Shown piece by piece: positions 11,691-22,438 of a stretch of DNA of 60,000 bases. The translations under genes were made by a program, and so were the position numbers. The notes under the pieces are model-generated. The model saw only the letters and a list, made by a program, of their open reading frames with translations. It had not been told where the DNA came from and searched no databases. This DNA comes from Antedon mediterranea. Taxonomy: Eukaryota > Echinodermata > Crinoidea > Comatulida > Antedonidae. Position 1 is the first letter of the stretch; every line of letters starts with the position of its first letter. The DNA is taken from assembly GCF_964355755.1 (NCBI RefSeq), contig NC_092673.1:7447001-7507000 (forward strand), written 5' to 3'.

Positions 11691-13470
11691 TCTTGGCAAT
11701 GGGTATGCGGTGGAGGCATCTGTGATGATAAAATAAACGGACGGTTACAGTCAGGGTGACCTAAAGTTATATCCTGAGAAAGGGCTTGTTTTAATTTTTC
11801 AAAGGCATCCTCACAAGCAGCGGTCCTGTCACACGGTTGAAGTTTGCGAATGTTATGTCTTTGTTTCTCTCTGCTTGCAAGGCATAGTGCCGGATGTAAG
11901 ATTAAATAAGGTTTTGCAATAACTGAGCAATCCTTGATGAAGTGCTGATAATACACTACCATTCCAAGAAAGGAATGAATCTTCTTACGACAAGAGCTCA
12001 TTCCATTTGATGCTATCAGGACAGCCTTACTAACGTTGAATATTGGTTGCACTTTATCTAATTCAGTATGAACCCCAGACTCGTCGACAACATGTCCTAT
12101 GAATTTGACGCTGCGACGTAGAAGGTGGCACTTATTAGGTGCTAATTTCAGACTACTATTTTGTTAATCGTTAGAATACCATCTGAAGCCTTTCCAGAGC
12201 CATTTCATCATTTGGTGCAAATACAAGAAGACCATCTAAATAATACTAAAATGCTTAAAAGATCCCATCATGATTCGCATGAAATCAGCAGATGAATTAC
12301 AAAGTTCTTGAGGTAGTCTGTTGTACTCATAGTCCCATTGGTGTGGTGAAGGCAGTGTACTTCCTGTCGTCCTCAAAAACTGGGACGTATAGATCCATTG
12401 TGGAGAACAATGAATTACATCCGAGTGCTGTAAGAGCAAGAATGGGTGTCTTTCGTTGTTTTTGCATTGAGCCACCGGAAATCTGTACATATACGCAGGT
12501 CACCGTTCTTCTTCCAGACCAATAAAAGTGGGATGCCCACTCACTCGACTTTCGAATGATATCTTTTTCCTCCATCTCATCGAGGACATTCCGAGGTTTT
12601 TGATAGTCTGTTGGACTTACCCTTCTATAAGGGAGACGAAATGGCCGGTCATCGGTCAACCTGATACGGTGTTCACTGCCTTTCACCTTCCCGCAGTCGA
12701 GCTTGTCCTTCGAAAAAAGGTCAGCCAATCGGTGTTTGTATGAGTTGGTTACTTCACTTGAGTTTGGAGTCCCTGTTTGATAGCGACAGTGGCCCATACT
12801 AAATGTTCAGATCGTGGTTGCAATATAATTTTGTTCGGGATTGGTCCGGAGTTCCAGTTGCCAACATTTGATTCCAAGTCTATATACTCATCTCGGTGAC
12901 CAGACGCGGTTTCTACTAGAGTGAGCTTGAGTGAGTTGATGAAAGTTGTTATTACTGCCTTCCATCAGTTGAATAAGTTTCCAAAGACGTTAGAACCAAT
13001 CATAACATCATCCACCTGTCCGGGAACAACTAAAACGGGAGCATTAAAGTTAAAATTATTAATGATTAATTTCAGTTTTCATATATTTACATATTTATTT
13101 GTGTTTTGGATCCTCCACATCCAATGATGGTATCATCTACTGCCTCGCAATCTTCTAACTTGATTCGTTTCTTTTGTTTTAGTCAGCTCACTGCAAGGTC
13201 ACTAATAGTACACCCAGTCGAACCAGTGTCCAGCATACCACTAACTATGTGGGAATCAAACACGATTTGTGCCTGAGTTGCGTGGCACATTCTGAGTCAA
13301 TTGGATCGTTGGAGCATTCGCTGATTTGTCCACACCTTGCTTCCAGGGGCGCAGACTTATTATTTTTCCGATTTCTTTGTTTTACTTGGGCAGTTGTGTC
13401 CAATGTGCCCTTCTTGGAAGCAGCGAAAACAGTTTGTTTTGCATACAGTGCGACCGGGTGTTACGTTGAC
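11691..13470 (-). mobile_element. Ty3/gypsy LTR retrotransposon remnant (gag knuckle to RNase H)
   Basis: Read leftward, the order is a CCHC zinc knuckle CFRCFQEGHIGHNC near 13385-13440 (gag), an aspartic protease box MLDTGSTGCTI near 13205-13245, and RT entry LPYRRVSPTDYQKP and LDEMEEKDIIRKSSEWAS at 12797-12560. Then come STMDL (palm motif A), YNRLPQELCNSSADFMRIM, YLDGLLVFAP near 12185-12240 where YLDD is expected, the linker FLGMVVYYQHFIKDCSVIAKP, and AFEKLKQAL...GHPDCNRPF of the RNase H start at 12052-11690. Frame changes and stops occur throughout, and the catalytic Asp of the YLDD box is Gly. LTRs were not identified. Confidence 0.85.
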
Positions 13471-14095
13471 CATCATCACACACTTTACATACAATTTGGT
13501 TTAAGCCAACACTGTCACCAATCGGTCGAGAATTACGTCTCGTTTAGTTACGTCTCGTTTAGTGGCGTCTAAAGCTGTATTTTGATGCACCTCGCTCGCT
13601 GTGTGGTTGTTAAGTGATATGCAGATTTCCGACCATTTGACCCCGACTAACACACATAAATAAGCACAAGGCTAAAACACTAACTGTGTATGTAAAATAT
13701 TTTTATTCAATGACAAGTTTATACCAGGCACTCTCATTTCGTGCCTCTGTAGTAATACCGTATAGTTTAGTTGTCACGGTAGGAAAGCATAAACTCTGAT
13801 CGAGTATAGCATTATAACTACTACAGTATACAATTCACCTCTGAGCATCTTATCTAGCGCCGTAATCATGGATAAAAAAACATGGTAGAACATAAACATT
13901 GAGAAGCATAAACATATTAAAAGATACTATACATATAAAAGAAATGAACTGCACTCTTATGCAACTTTTGTTCTAACTAAGATAACATTTCTCTTCCCTT
14001 AATTTACCTTAACTACGATTGTTCCCTTTACCCTATCGGCGCGTTTATACTAGGTCTGGGTGTCTCAGGTCTCGGTGTCACACGCCCCGAACACA

Positions 14096-16013
14096 CTAGG
14101 CGGACGTTGGAGATGGTTGGTGGGACAAAATAATCTGTTCTGTTGTCTTACAATCCGGATTCAAAGTTTCCTCAATTGTCTGATCACATGCAATTGAGGC
14201 AAAGTGAAATCTGTTTTGACGCTCTACTGTCCAATTTCCTTGTTGACTTATGTGTTCATAGATGTTGGGATGAGTTGTCTTCAATTGTACCATCCCTGCC
14301 CCAAAAAATGAAGTTGCCAATCTGATGTTCTAGTAGCTCGTAGAAACATAAGCAACAACGAAATCATGTCGATAAACGAGCTCCAGAAATCAAATGTATC
14401 ATTCGCTTCTCTTTTTCTTTTAACAAATTCTTCATACATCCTACAAATAGTATCGACATTTTTTCGTGGCCACTATTTATCATCATCATTATGTTTGTAT
14501 GTTGCTCGTCGTCAAGTGATTCGAGGAATGAATTCAATCTTAAACCTTGATATGCTTCATACATTATTTTGCAAGCATGCATTGCTCGATGGTGACCTGT
14601 AATGACACCATTTATTGAACAACCTGCAATAATTCCAGATTCCACAAGAACATCTTTAAGGCCAGCATCTGCAAACCTTTTTTCCAATGACTGAAATATA
14701 TGACATACATGTGTAAAATTCACCCAGACGAACTACTAACTTTTTCTTTAAGTTTTTATCTGCCCATCTGATCTCCTGAACCTTCGCATATACTGCTTGA
14801 TCAAACACACATACAATTTGAGTCAACATGAACTTGTTGACCATTTCAAGGCTCCTATGTATCACTGTTTTTATTGTGGTCAAATCAGTAGCTGAAGCTT
14901 CTATGAAAGTCAGGTAATGCATTGCTGTTTCCCTTGATGCTGTATATGTGACTCTGGATATTGTAACCGGTCCATCCGGGAACATCAGTGTCACCATAAA
15001 ATATATCCATCAAAAAGACAAAGTCAGCCATTTTTGATGAAGTAAGGTCATCGTTCCACCTACCGATAGTTATCGACATCCGGCGTTCATCCAAATTGCA
15101 TAATGGTCCTGCACGTTTCACACGATGGTATTCACTCAGTTCTATGCCAACATGTTGGAACCTGCATACCCCTTTCTTGGCGGTTTGTCGTGTTTTCATT
15201 TTAGATGGCTCTCCCTTCATTGACTGCAACAAAATACCATTAGTGTGATGGGTAGTACCATGGCCACTTACAGTTTCCTCGATGTTAATGTCAATGTTAT
15301 CCCACACCAATGTAACTGGTTGTCCACTTTTAAACCCATCAGGAATTAGGTGTTGTTTGGAAATCCGATACATTACTAAACTTGTTTAGTAAGACATTAT
15401 AATATCTGGCGAACTGCAGTGTCCAAACTTGCTCATAATACGAAGTAGATGTGTCATGAGTCTGTCATGTGTCTTGTAAGACCCAATGCTAATGATGTTG
15501 TTTGCCATCTTTCTTTACTTGCAAGGTACAACGTATCTTGACAAATGGCTTCAATTTTACATCTCCCATTATCGGGAACACATGCCATGGTTGCATCAAC
15601 GTGTTCGGTTACTAAACCAGTACAAACTGCTATTAAATTAAAAAGCTGGTACGGAATAATGTCGGCCATTATGATGTTGTTCACATCACCTGCTCTGGAG
15701 GTGGAGGCCAACATTCCATGTGCTTTGAAGATTGTATGGCATTCTTCAAAATTACACCTGAAAATATTTAACACAGTAGGCCAATCAAAAATGTATCTTG
15801 TGTGATGATCAATGTTAAAGTGTTAATTTAGTTTCATATTACCAGCAGCCACATGGATTGTATGTAATTCTTCTTGTCAATTGTCTCTACATTGATGTAT
15901 ATAGATGGAACATCATCAGATGAAAGGCTCTTGTCTGTGCTTATATCAGTTGGTTGGAGTTGTTCAGCAATAAGGCCAGCAGATGTTTCAGAAAAATATA
16001 CAAAAGCTGATTC
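14096..16013 (-). pseudogene. Decayed multi-copy ORF family, probably transposon-encoded
   Basis: Overlapping leftward frames give one broken protein. A block at 16013-15850 begins just after a good acceptor (T-rich tract then AG). A second at 15758-15454 (IIPYQLFNLIAVCTG, CQDTLYLASKE) also follows a good acceptor. Next is 15373-14885 with TLVWDNIDINIEETVSGHGT and THHTNGILLQ, then 14997-14656 (VVRLGEFYTCMSYISVIGK), 14723-14364 (AGLKDVLVESGIIAG, GHHRAMHACKIMYEA) and 14320-14096 (ACDQTIEETLNPDCKT). I recognise the pattern from long, highly repeated uncharacterised proteins in corals, molluscs and echinoderms. I cannot give it a family name. Stops and frameshifts separate the blocks, and the two visible exon ends do not share a phase, so it is not functional as it stands. 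Confidence 0.6.
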
Positions 16014-16019
16014 GTTCCT

Positions 16020-17100
16020 AAAAAAAAGTTATATAATATATTTTATCAAAATAAACATCACATGCACAGAACGAATACTAAACCGCCCGGTGATATACTT
16101 AGAATTAAAGTAAAGATGAGAAAATTTGTATGAGTATAAAAAAGTATTAATAAATCGTAAGTATATCTTTGTAACGATTTGTGTACAGAAGAAACAAAAA
16201 TAAAGTGTACAACAAATGTAAAAGAAGCTTTAATGTCTATTTATATCATGTGAATTCCAGTAAATGCTGTTGTATGAAAAACAAGTTCAGGATAATCTTC
16301 CTCTATTTTTTTTTCACCATAAATGATCTGTTAAAAATAATGAATCAAATAATTTGAGAAATACAGTAAAAAAATTAAAAGTAAAAATAAATCCAAATTA
16401 ATGTTTTCTTCTTCAGAAATGTATTTGATAAGGCACTTTATAACCTTGTTCATTCTCATAATTTCTTGATTGGCTCTTAACCGTTCCTCAATTACTCTTT
16501 TGCAAAATACAGTGTAACCCTTTCTCAAAGAATGTCTGACCGTAGATATACAAGTTATGGCCCAAAGGTTTCAGAATATACATTTATATTTCGTATAATT
16601 TGTTTATTAACCTATACTTTTATGTATTATACACTATAGCAATTCCATAATGCGACGATTAAATGTGGAGGAAATACGATGTTTGCATAAAAATACATAG
16701 AATACCTATTTGTATTAACTGTATTGGATAAAAAAGTTTACTAAATAAAGAATTTAAAAATGTAAAAAACACCAGCAATTTGAGGTACAGCTATCTGTAT
16801 TGGGTCTTAGCACTGTGTATTGGCAGATGTTGTCATTTATCCATATTCTGAGATGACCCACTTGTATTGATACAGATCTTTAATTATATTTCTAATTGAT
16901 AGTTACTTCGTTACTAAATATTATACACAATTAGAGTTCTATGAACGCAAATTAAATTCATAGGTCATATTGCAGGTGTAGTAATTTTCAGTCAAAATGT
17001 CTCGTGATCTCTAAAGTTGAAGACATTGTTATCCATACCCCTAAGTGCTTGGTGTTTTGTAAATCTTTCTTCTTTAGGTTAATGATAGATGTAGGGTAGG
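16020..17100. other. No gene recognised
   Basis: AT-rich intergenic sequence. Open stretches are short and compositionally biased, and I see no element ends. Confidence 0.5.
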
Positions 17101-17106
17101 CTGATG

Positions 17107-19993
17107 TGCACTGCTTCTCTATTAATGTCATGGCTGCTTCATTAATTGATTTAATACTGTATGTTATCGATGTGGAAGCACTGTAAATGCATTATATACA
17201 TGTAAAGTATTTTTTTTGTGCCCTTTATACATGGAATCCAGGGATGTGATACTACATCCCACCTATCCGGTATAGAAAAGGTGTGCTTACAAACTATGTA
17301 AAACCAAACTTCTCTCCAAAAAAAGGAAATTTGAATTGGTATAGCTATATACTGTATGGAGGGAACTAATGAGAATTCTTTGTGCCCTTTACATGGAATC
17401 CAGGGATGTGATACTACATCCCACCTATCCGGTATAGAAAAGGTGTGCTTACAAACTGTGTAAAACCGAACTTCTCCAAAAAAGGAAATTTGAATTGGTA
17501 TAGCTATATACTGTATGGAGGGAACTAATGAGAATTTGGATAACCTAACGTTATTGATAGTTGGGGAGCCAGAAAGGGTTTACCTGCACCCTCTAACAAA
17601 CTATGCCAACAATGTTTTTTTGCTTCCTTATATCAATACAAATACATTTTTTGCTGTTGGGCGAAAAAAATTGGGATGCTTGGTCAGTACAGGGGCCAAA
17701 AGGTCAGTATGGTCAAAGGTAAGACTTTGCGTAACTTGGTAACTACTGGGTGTATTGGAATACCAAACTACTCAGAAGACCCATATTTCTATTCACTCTA
17801 ATAGGAAACTTTTGCCAAAAGTGGCCACTGGTCAATACATTGGCCATATGAATATCTAAGCAACCACTGGTCAGAAAGTGATAATTGTGGTCTCAAATTA
17901 CTCGCATTATACAAGTATATTTGTTCTAATGTAATAAAAATCATAAAACTTTCAATAAACCCCTAATTTTTACAAATAGCCGGCACAAATATTTTTGGCT
18001 TGGAGCACACTTTTCATATCACAGAAATTGTTGGGCGGATATGGTCATAGTTGGTGTCAAAATACTCTACTTTATTTTTGACCATTGGTCAAGGAAATAG
18101 CCATATCAATATCTCAGCAACCACTACTCAGAAAGTTATAATTTTATCTCAAATTAATCGAAAAACATATATTTATATTTGCTCTAATACAACAGAAATA
18201 CACAAAATGTTAAATAACACCTTATTTTGACATTTAACCTATAACTTGTACAACCAATATTTGCGTAGAGCACACTTATATTTTAATAACTAACGAATGT
18301 TGTCTTTGCTTAATATCAAAATAAACTCATATTGATATCACTCTAATGAACAAGTGCCAAAAGACATCATGACCACTGATCAAGAAAAGGACCATAGAAA
18401 TATTTAGCAACCAGGTCACAAAGTGATAGTTTTGGTCCCAAAAAACTAGGAATGAATAATGTAGTATGATGGTTTACTATATGCAATGTTCAGTTATTTT
18501 TTTGCTTCTTAAATTATTAGTTAATCCAACAAAAAAGGAGGTTGAGTAAATAACAATAATGTCCTTTAGGATTATTATAACATAGTCATACTACTGTAGT
18601 GACGGTTTTCTTTGATTTTCATAATTTTAAACACAAGCAAGAAAGAAACTTGGTATAGTTTTAAGTGAAATATTATTTGGTATTATAGCATAATGATTTG
18701 AGCAGTATATGTGTGTGGAGACGGCGTGACTTTCCCTATCCCTAACAACATCAGTGTTAAAGAATTGAGAAGTTTGATACGATTGTACCAACCAAAAGAT
18801 CAATGTTTCCATTTTCTTACCTCAGCCCCAACCATGATGGGACTGAGGTGGTGCAGAAGACCCATTCACTTATCCGTCCCTATTCATTCCTAGTATTTTG
18901 GGACTAAAATTATCAATTTGTGACCTGGTTGCTAAATATTTCTATGGTCGTTTTCTTGATCAGTGGTCATTATATGTCTTTTGGCACTTGTTCATTAGAG
19001 TGATATCAATATGAGTGTATTTTGATAAAGTAAAGACAACATTCGCTATAGTTATTAAAATGTAAGCTTCACGCAAAAATGTTTGTACCAGCTATAGGTT
19101 AAATGTCAAAATAAGGTGTTTTTTAACATTTTGTGTATTTTTGTTGTTAAGAGCAACTATAAATATATGTTTTTCGAGTAATTCGAGACTAAAATTATAA
19201 CTTTCTGACTATTGGTTGCTGAGATATTGATATGGTTATTTTCTTGACCAATGGTCAAAAATAAAGTTTTCTTGGTCATTTTTGGCAAAAGTTGTCCATT
19301 AATAAAGTGAATAGAAATATGTACCTTCTGAGTATTTTGACACCAACTATGACCATATCCGCCCAACAATTTCTGAGATATGAAAGTGTGCTCCAAGCCA
19401 AAAATATGTGTGCCGGCTATATGTCAAAGGTCAAAATTAGGGGGTTTATTGACAGTTTATGATTTTTATTACATTAGAACAAATATAAACATATACTTTG
19501 CGAGTAATTTGAGACCACAATTATCACTTTCTGACCAGTGGTTGCTTATATATTCATATGGCCAATTTATTGACCAGTGGCCACTTTTGGCAAAAGTTTC
19601 CCATTAGAGTGAATAGAAATATGGGTCTTCTGAGTAGTTTTGTACAAAAAATATTTCAATACACCCAGTAGTTACCAAGTTTCGCAAAGTCTTAACTTTG
19701 ACCATATTGACCTTTTGGCCCCTGTACTGACCAAGCATCCCAATTTTTTTCGGCCAACAGCAAACAATTGATTTGATGAAATTCTCATTAGTTCCCTCCA
19801 TACAGTATATACCAATGCAAATTTCCTTTTTTTTTTTTAGAAGTTTGGTTTTACACAGTTTGTAAGCAAGCACACCTTTTTCTGTACCGGATAGGTACAG
19901 AAAATACTTTACATGTATATAATACATTTACAGTGCTTCCCCATCGATAACATACAGTAGTATTAAGCAGCCGTGACATAGGGAAGCAGTGCA
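17107..19993. repeat. 2.9-kb near-palindrome (large inverted repeat)
   Basis: The left arm starts with TGCACTGCTTC near 17107 and the right arm ends with its reverse complement near 19993. Similarity can be followed almost to the centre. For example GATGCTTGGTCAGTACAGGG near 17675 is reversed near 19720, GGTCATAGTTGGTGTCAAAA near 18043 is reversed near 19338, and AAGTGCCAAAAGACAT near 18353 is reversed near 18976. The central unpaired part is about 18530-18890. The left arm contains an extra tandem copy of about 160 bases that the right arm lacks. No long ORF is present. A foldback element or an old inverted duplication would both fit. Confidence 0.85.
17218..17530. repeat. Tandem duplication of about 160 bases in the left palindrome arm
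   Basis: The segment beginning TGTGCCCTTTATACATGG near 17218 and ending at GGAGGGAACTAATGAGAAT near 17374 is repeated from about 17380 to 17535, with few differences. The matching right arm has a single, partly deleted copy near 19780-19915. The duplication therefore happened after the palindrome formed. Confidence 0.85.
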
Positions 19994-20002
19994 TGTTACA
20001 AC

Positions 20003-20958
20003 CGCTAATGTAGAAAACGCCAGTTAATGTCGAAACAACCGTTAATGTAAAAAAATCCACCACTTATGTAGTAAAACCTCCAGCTTATGTAGAAACACCA
20101 ACAGCTTATGTAGTAAATACTGTAAATAACAAGGCCAACAGCCATTAAGTCGCGTGCTACAATGCATAATGATACCGGACCGACAGACAGACCGACAGAC
20201 AGACCGACCGACATAGTGAACTATAGTCGCGTCCACGCGACTAAAAAGGCATAATTTTGACGAATTTTTTTACTTTTTCATCAAAAACGTGCGCAAATTA
20301 TCCAATTCGACGTGCTCGTATGACGTAATTTTAAGTCGAAATTGTTTAAAAGATGGTAAAATTATTAGAAAAGGCTGCAAAAACATAAATCACGCGAAAA
20401 AAGTATGTATTTAACGCTACGTGCGCACCACGCGCGTAAAAATTTGCGCGCGTATGAGAATTTTTGACATGCTCAAAATGACAAGAAACGCGTAGAAAGT
20501 TGATTAAAAAAAAATTTTGCGCATTTTAAAATTTTAAATGCGCGTGCGCGCGTAACTTTGTGGCTTTGTGACTCATGGCAATTTTGTAAACGCTTAAAAT
20601 TGCCTGAAACGTACTCTTATTTCATCGAAAATAAATTTTGAAAATTTTAAGCGCGCGTACGCATGCGTTACATGCGCTACGCACGTAATTGTATTGCCAT
20701 ATGATGATTTATGCCCTGAAATTTATGAGTACCAAATTTTATTTAATTGTGATTCATGGTTGTTAAGATATGATTACAAACGTGATTTCGTTAAATCGTG
20801 CGTAGACCGCGTAATTTTTTATTGCGCACCGTGAAAACATAACCACATCGATTCCTGGACATAAGGAATATACTGTAAAAAATTGACTTAGCTAGATTAA
20901 ACTGATATCAAGATAAGGTCAGAAAGCGATAAAACGCATAGTGATACCGGACCGACAG

Positions 20959-20989
<31 letters not shown>

Positions 20990-21131
20990 GACCGACATAG
21001 TGAACTATAGAGTCGCTTCCACACGCGACTAAAAATCAACACCAGCTAATGTAGAAACAGTCAACAGCTTATGTAGTAACGAAAATTGCCTCCCAGCTTA
21101 TGTAGTTACGATCGGCAGCTAATGTAGAAAA
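20003..21131. repeat. Degenerate 20-bp minisatellite split by an inserted element
   Basis: Units like CAGCTTATGTAGAAACAC repeat at 20003-20121 and again at 21043-21131 in the same orientation. The (GACC)n element at 20128-21034 lies between them. The short minus-strand reading frames at 20005-20236 are translations of these units, not genes. Confidence 0.8.
20128..21034 (+). mobile_element. (GACC)n hairpin element, copy A
   Basis: Non-autonomous repeat starting AACAAGGCCAACAGCCAT and ending with the hairpin AGTCGCG...CGCGACT followed by AAAA. Two (GACC)n/(GACAGACC)n tracts, each followed by ATAGTGAACTATAG, lie near 20171-20226 and 20945-21010. Between them is a body of about 700 bases rich in GCGC words. 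Copies B and C share the body. There is no ORF. Confidence 0.8.
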
Positions 21132-21139
21132 TGTTATAT

Positions 21140-22195
21140 ATTTTACACAAATGCATCGATCTTTACTCTTAGCTATCAGTCTTTCCACCTCTCGTAAGCA
21201 ACCTTCTATGGTCAGTAGTTATCGAGATAGGCCTGTAGCATATCAAGGTCAAAGGTAAAAAATCGTTCCTATTTGAACCAACTTAACAAAACCACAAAAC
21301 ACTTACACTAAGATTCAAGATTCTTTATTACTACAACTTGACATTCTGACTTTACTTTGGTGTAATACATAAGTACAAAATACATAAAAAACATCAACAA
21401 GTGATTAAAACAGATAAAAATGGTGCTAGGCCTACAAATAAAATTGATGTTAAGATGTTATAAAATGTTTTTTGAAAAAGTGTTGGTACTACAGTATTTT
21501 TCACATATACACTCTTGTGACGAATTGCGATATTTTCTTGAATGACGAATCCGTGTATGCATAATAAAAATAGGCAGCGCGAAATTAAGGCTATTTAACT
21601 GTTACTATGGCCGTTAATTTGCCTTTGTTCATAAACGTTTTATGCTGACGGTATTATTATTATTATTGACATTTGAATTTTGTGTTTGGTTAAACTTCAT
21701 TTTATTGACGTTTTCCCTATCGTCAACCGCCTCATTTAGTATTAATTTTTGGGCGTCCGTCGATATCCAGTAATGTGGATATCATGTACATCTAAATATG
21801 CCAAGCAGTATTTTGCATATAGATGCTCACTGAGAAGTTGGGGTAGTACTATTTTATGTTACTGTCTAAGTGCAGATGATGTTGAAATATTAACGTTAAG
21901 ACCTCTACTTACTTTAAATTACTTTTAAAAAAAAATGTATTTTTTCCCATTATTATATTTTACACCAAAGAGTACACATCTGCGTTTTGAAAATCTAAGA
22001 ACTAGTATTTAACCTCACTACCATCACCTTACAAAACGTACTTTAATTAAATTCAACCATAATGTTTAGAATAACATGTAGTCCTAAGACGTTTATTTTA
22101 ATCGTATTAAAATCAATTTGAACTCCTAGTTATATTAACGTCATTGTATGTACACTACAGTAACTATAATACCAATAATACATACGTTCCATATT
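21140..22195. other. No gene recognised
   Basis: AT-rich. The stretch GATTCAAGATTCTTTATTAC near 21310 resembles the reversed 3' end of a LINE, but no coding part is attached. A short (TAT)n run lies near 21650. Confidence 0.4.
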
Positions 22196-22200
22196 CTGTC

Positions 22201-22382
22201 CTATGGAAGGCAATCGCCATTAAAAATGTCAATTACAGACATACAATGTATTCGTAGAAATACACAAGGTACTCGCGGAAACGTACAACGTAGCCTTACT
22301 CGCGGAAACTTACAAAGAAATGCACAAAAATACATTGTATGTTTATAATCGTATTTTTGGCGGCAATTGCCTTCCATAGTAC
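22201..22382. repeat. Hairpin MITE downstream of the FkbM-NodB stop codon
   Basis: The ends are CTATGGAAGGCAATCGCC (22201) and its reverse complement (to 22379). The arms pair for about 80 bases and contain ACATACAATGTATT and CGCGGAAAC words in inverted order. It ends about 57 bases past the stop codon of the fusion gene, so it probably lies in its 3' UTR. Small ORFs on both strands here are artefacts of the palindrome. Confidence 0.75.
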
Positions 22383-22438
22383 CCACAATCGCAAAAAGAC
22401 TAGATATTCTCAAGTTCTTCTTTCCTACCCATGTATAT

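Noticed and set aside
20005-20236. Two overlapping minus-strand ORFs with repeated aromatic and leucine-rich units
   Set aside because: They translate the CAGCTTATGTAG minisatellite and a (GACC)n tract; nothing suggests a gene.
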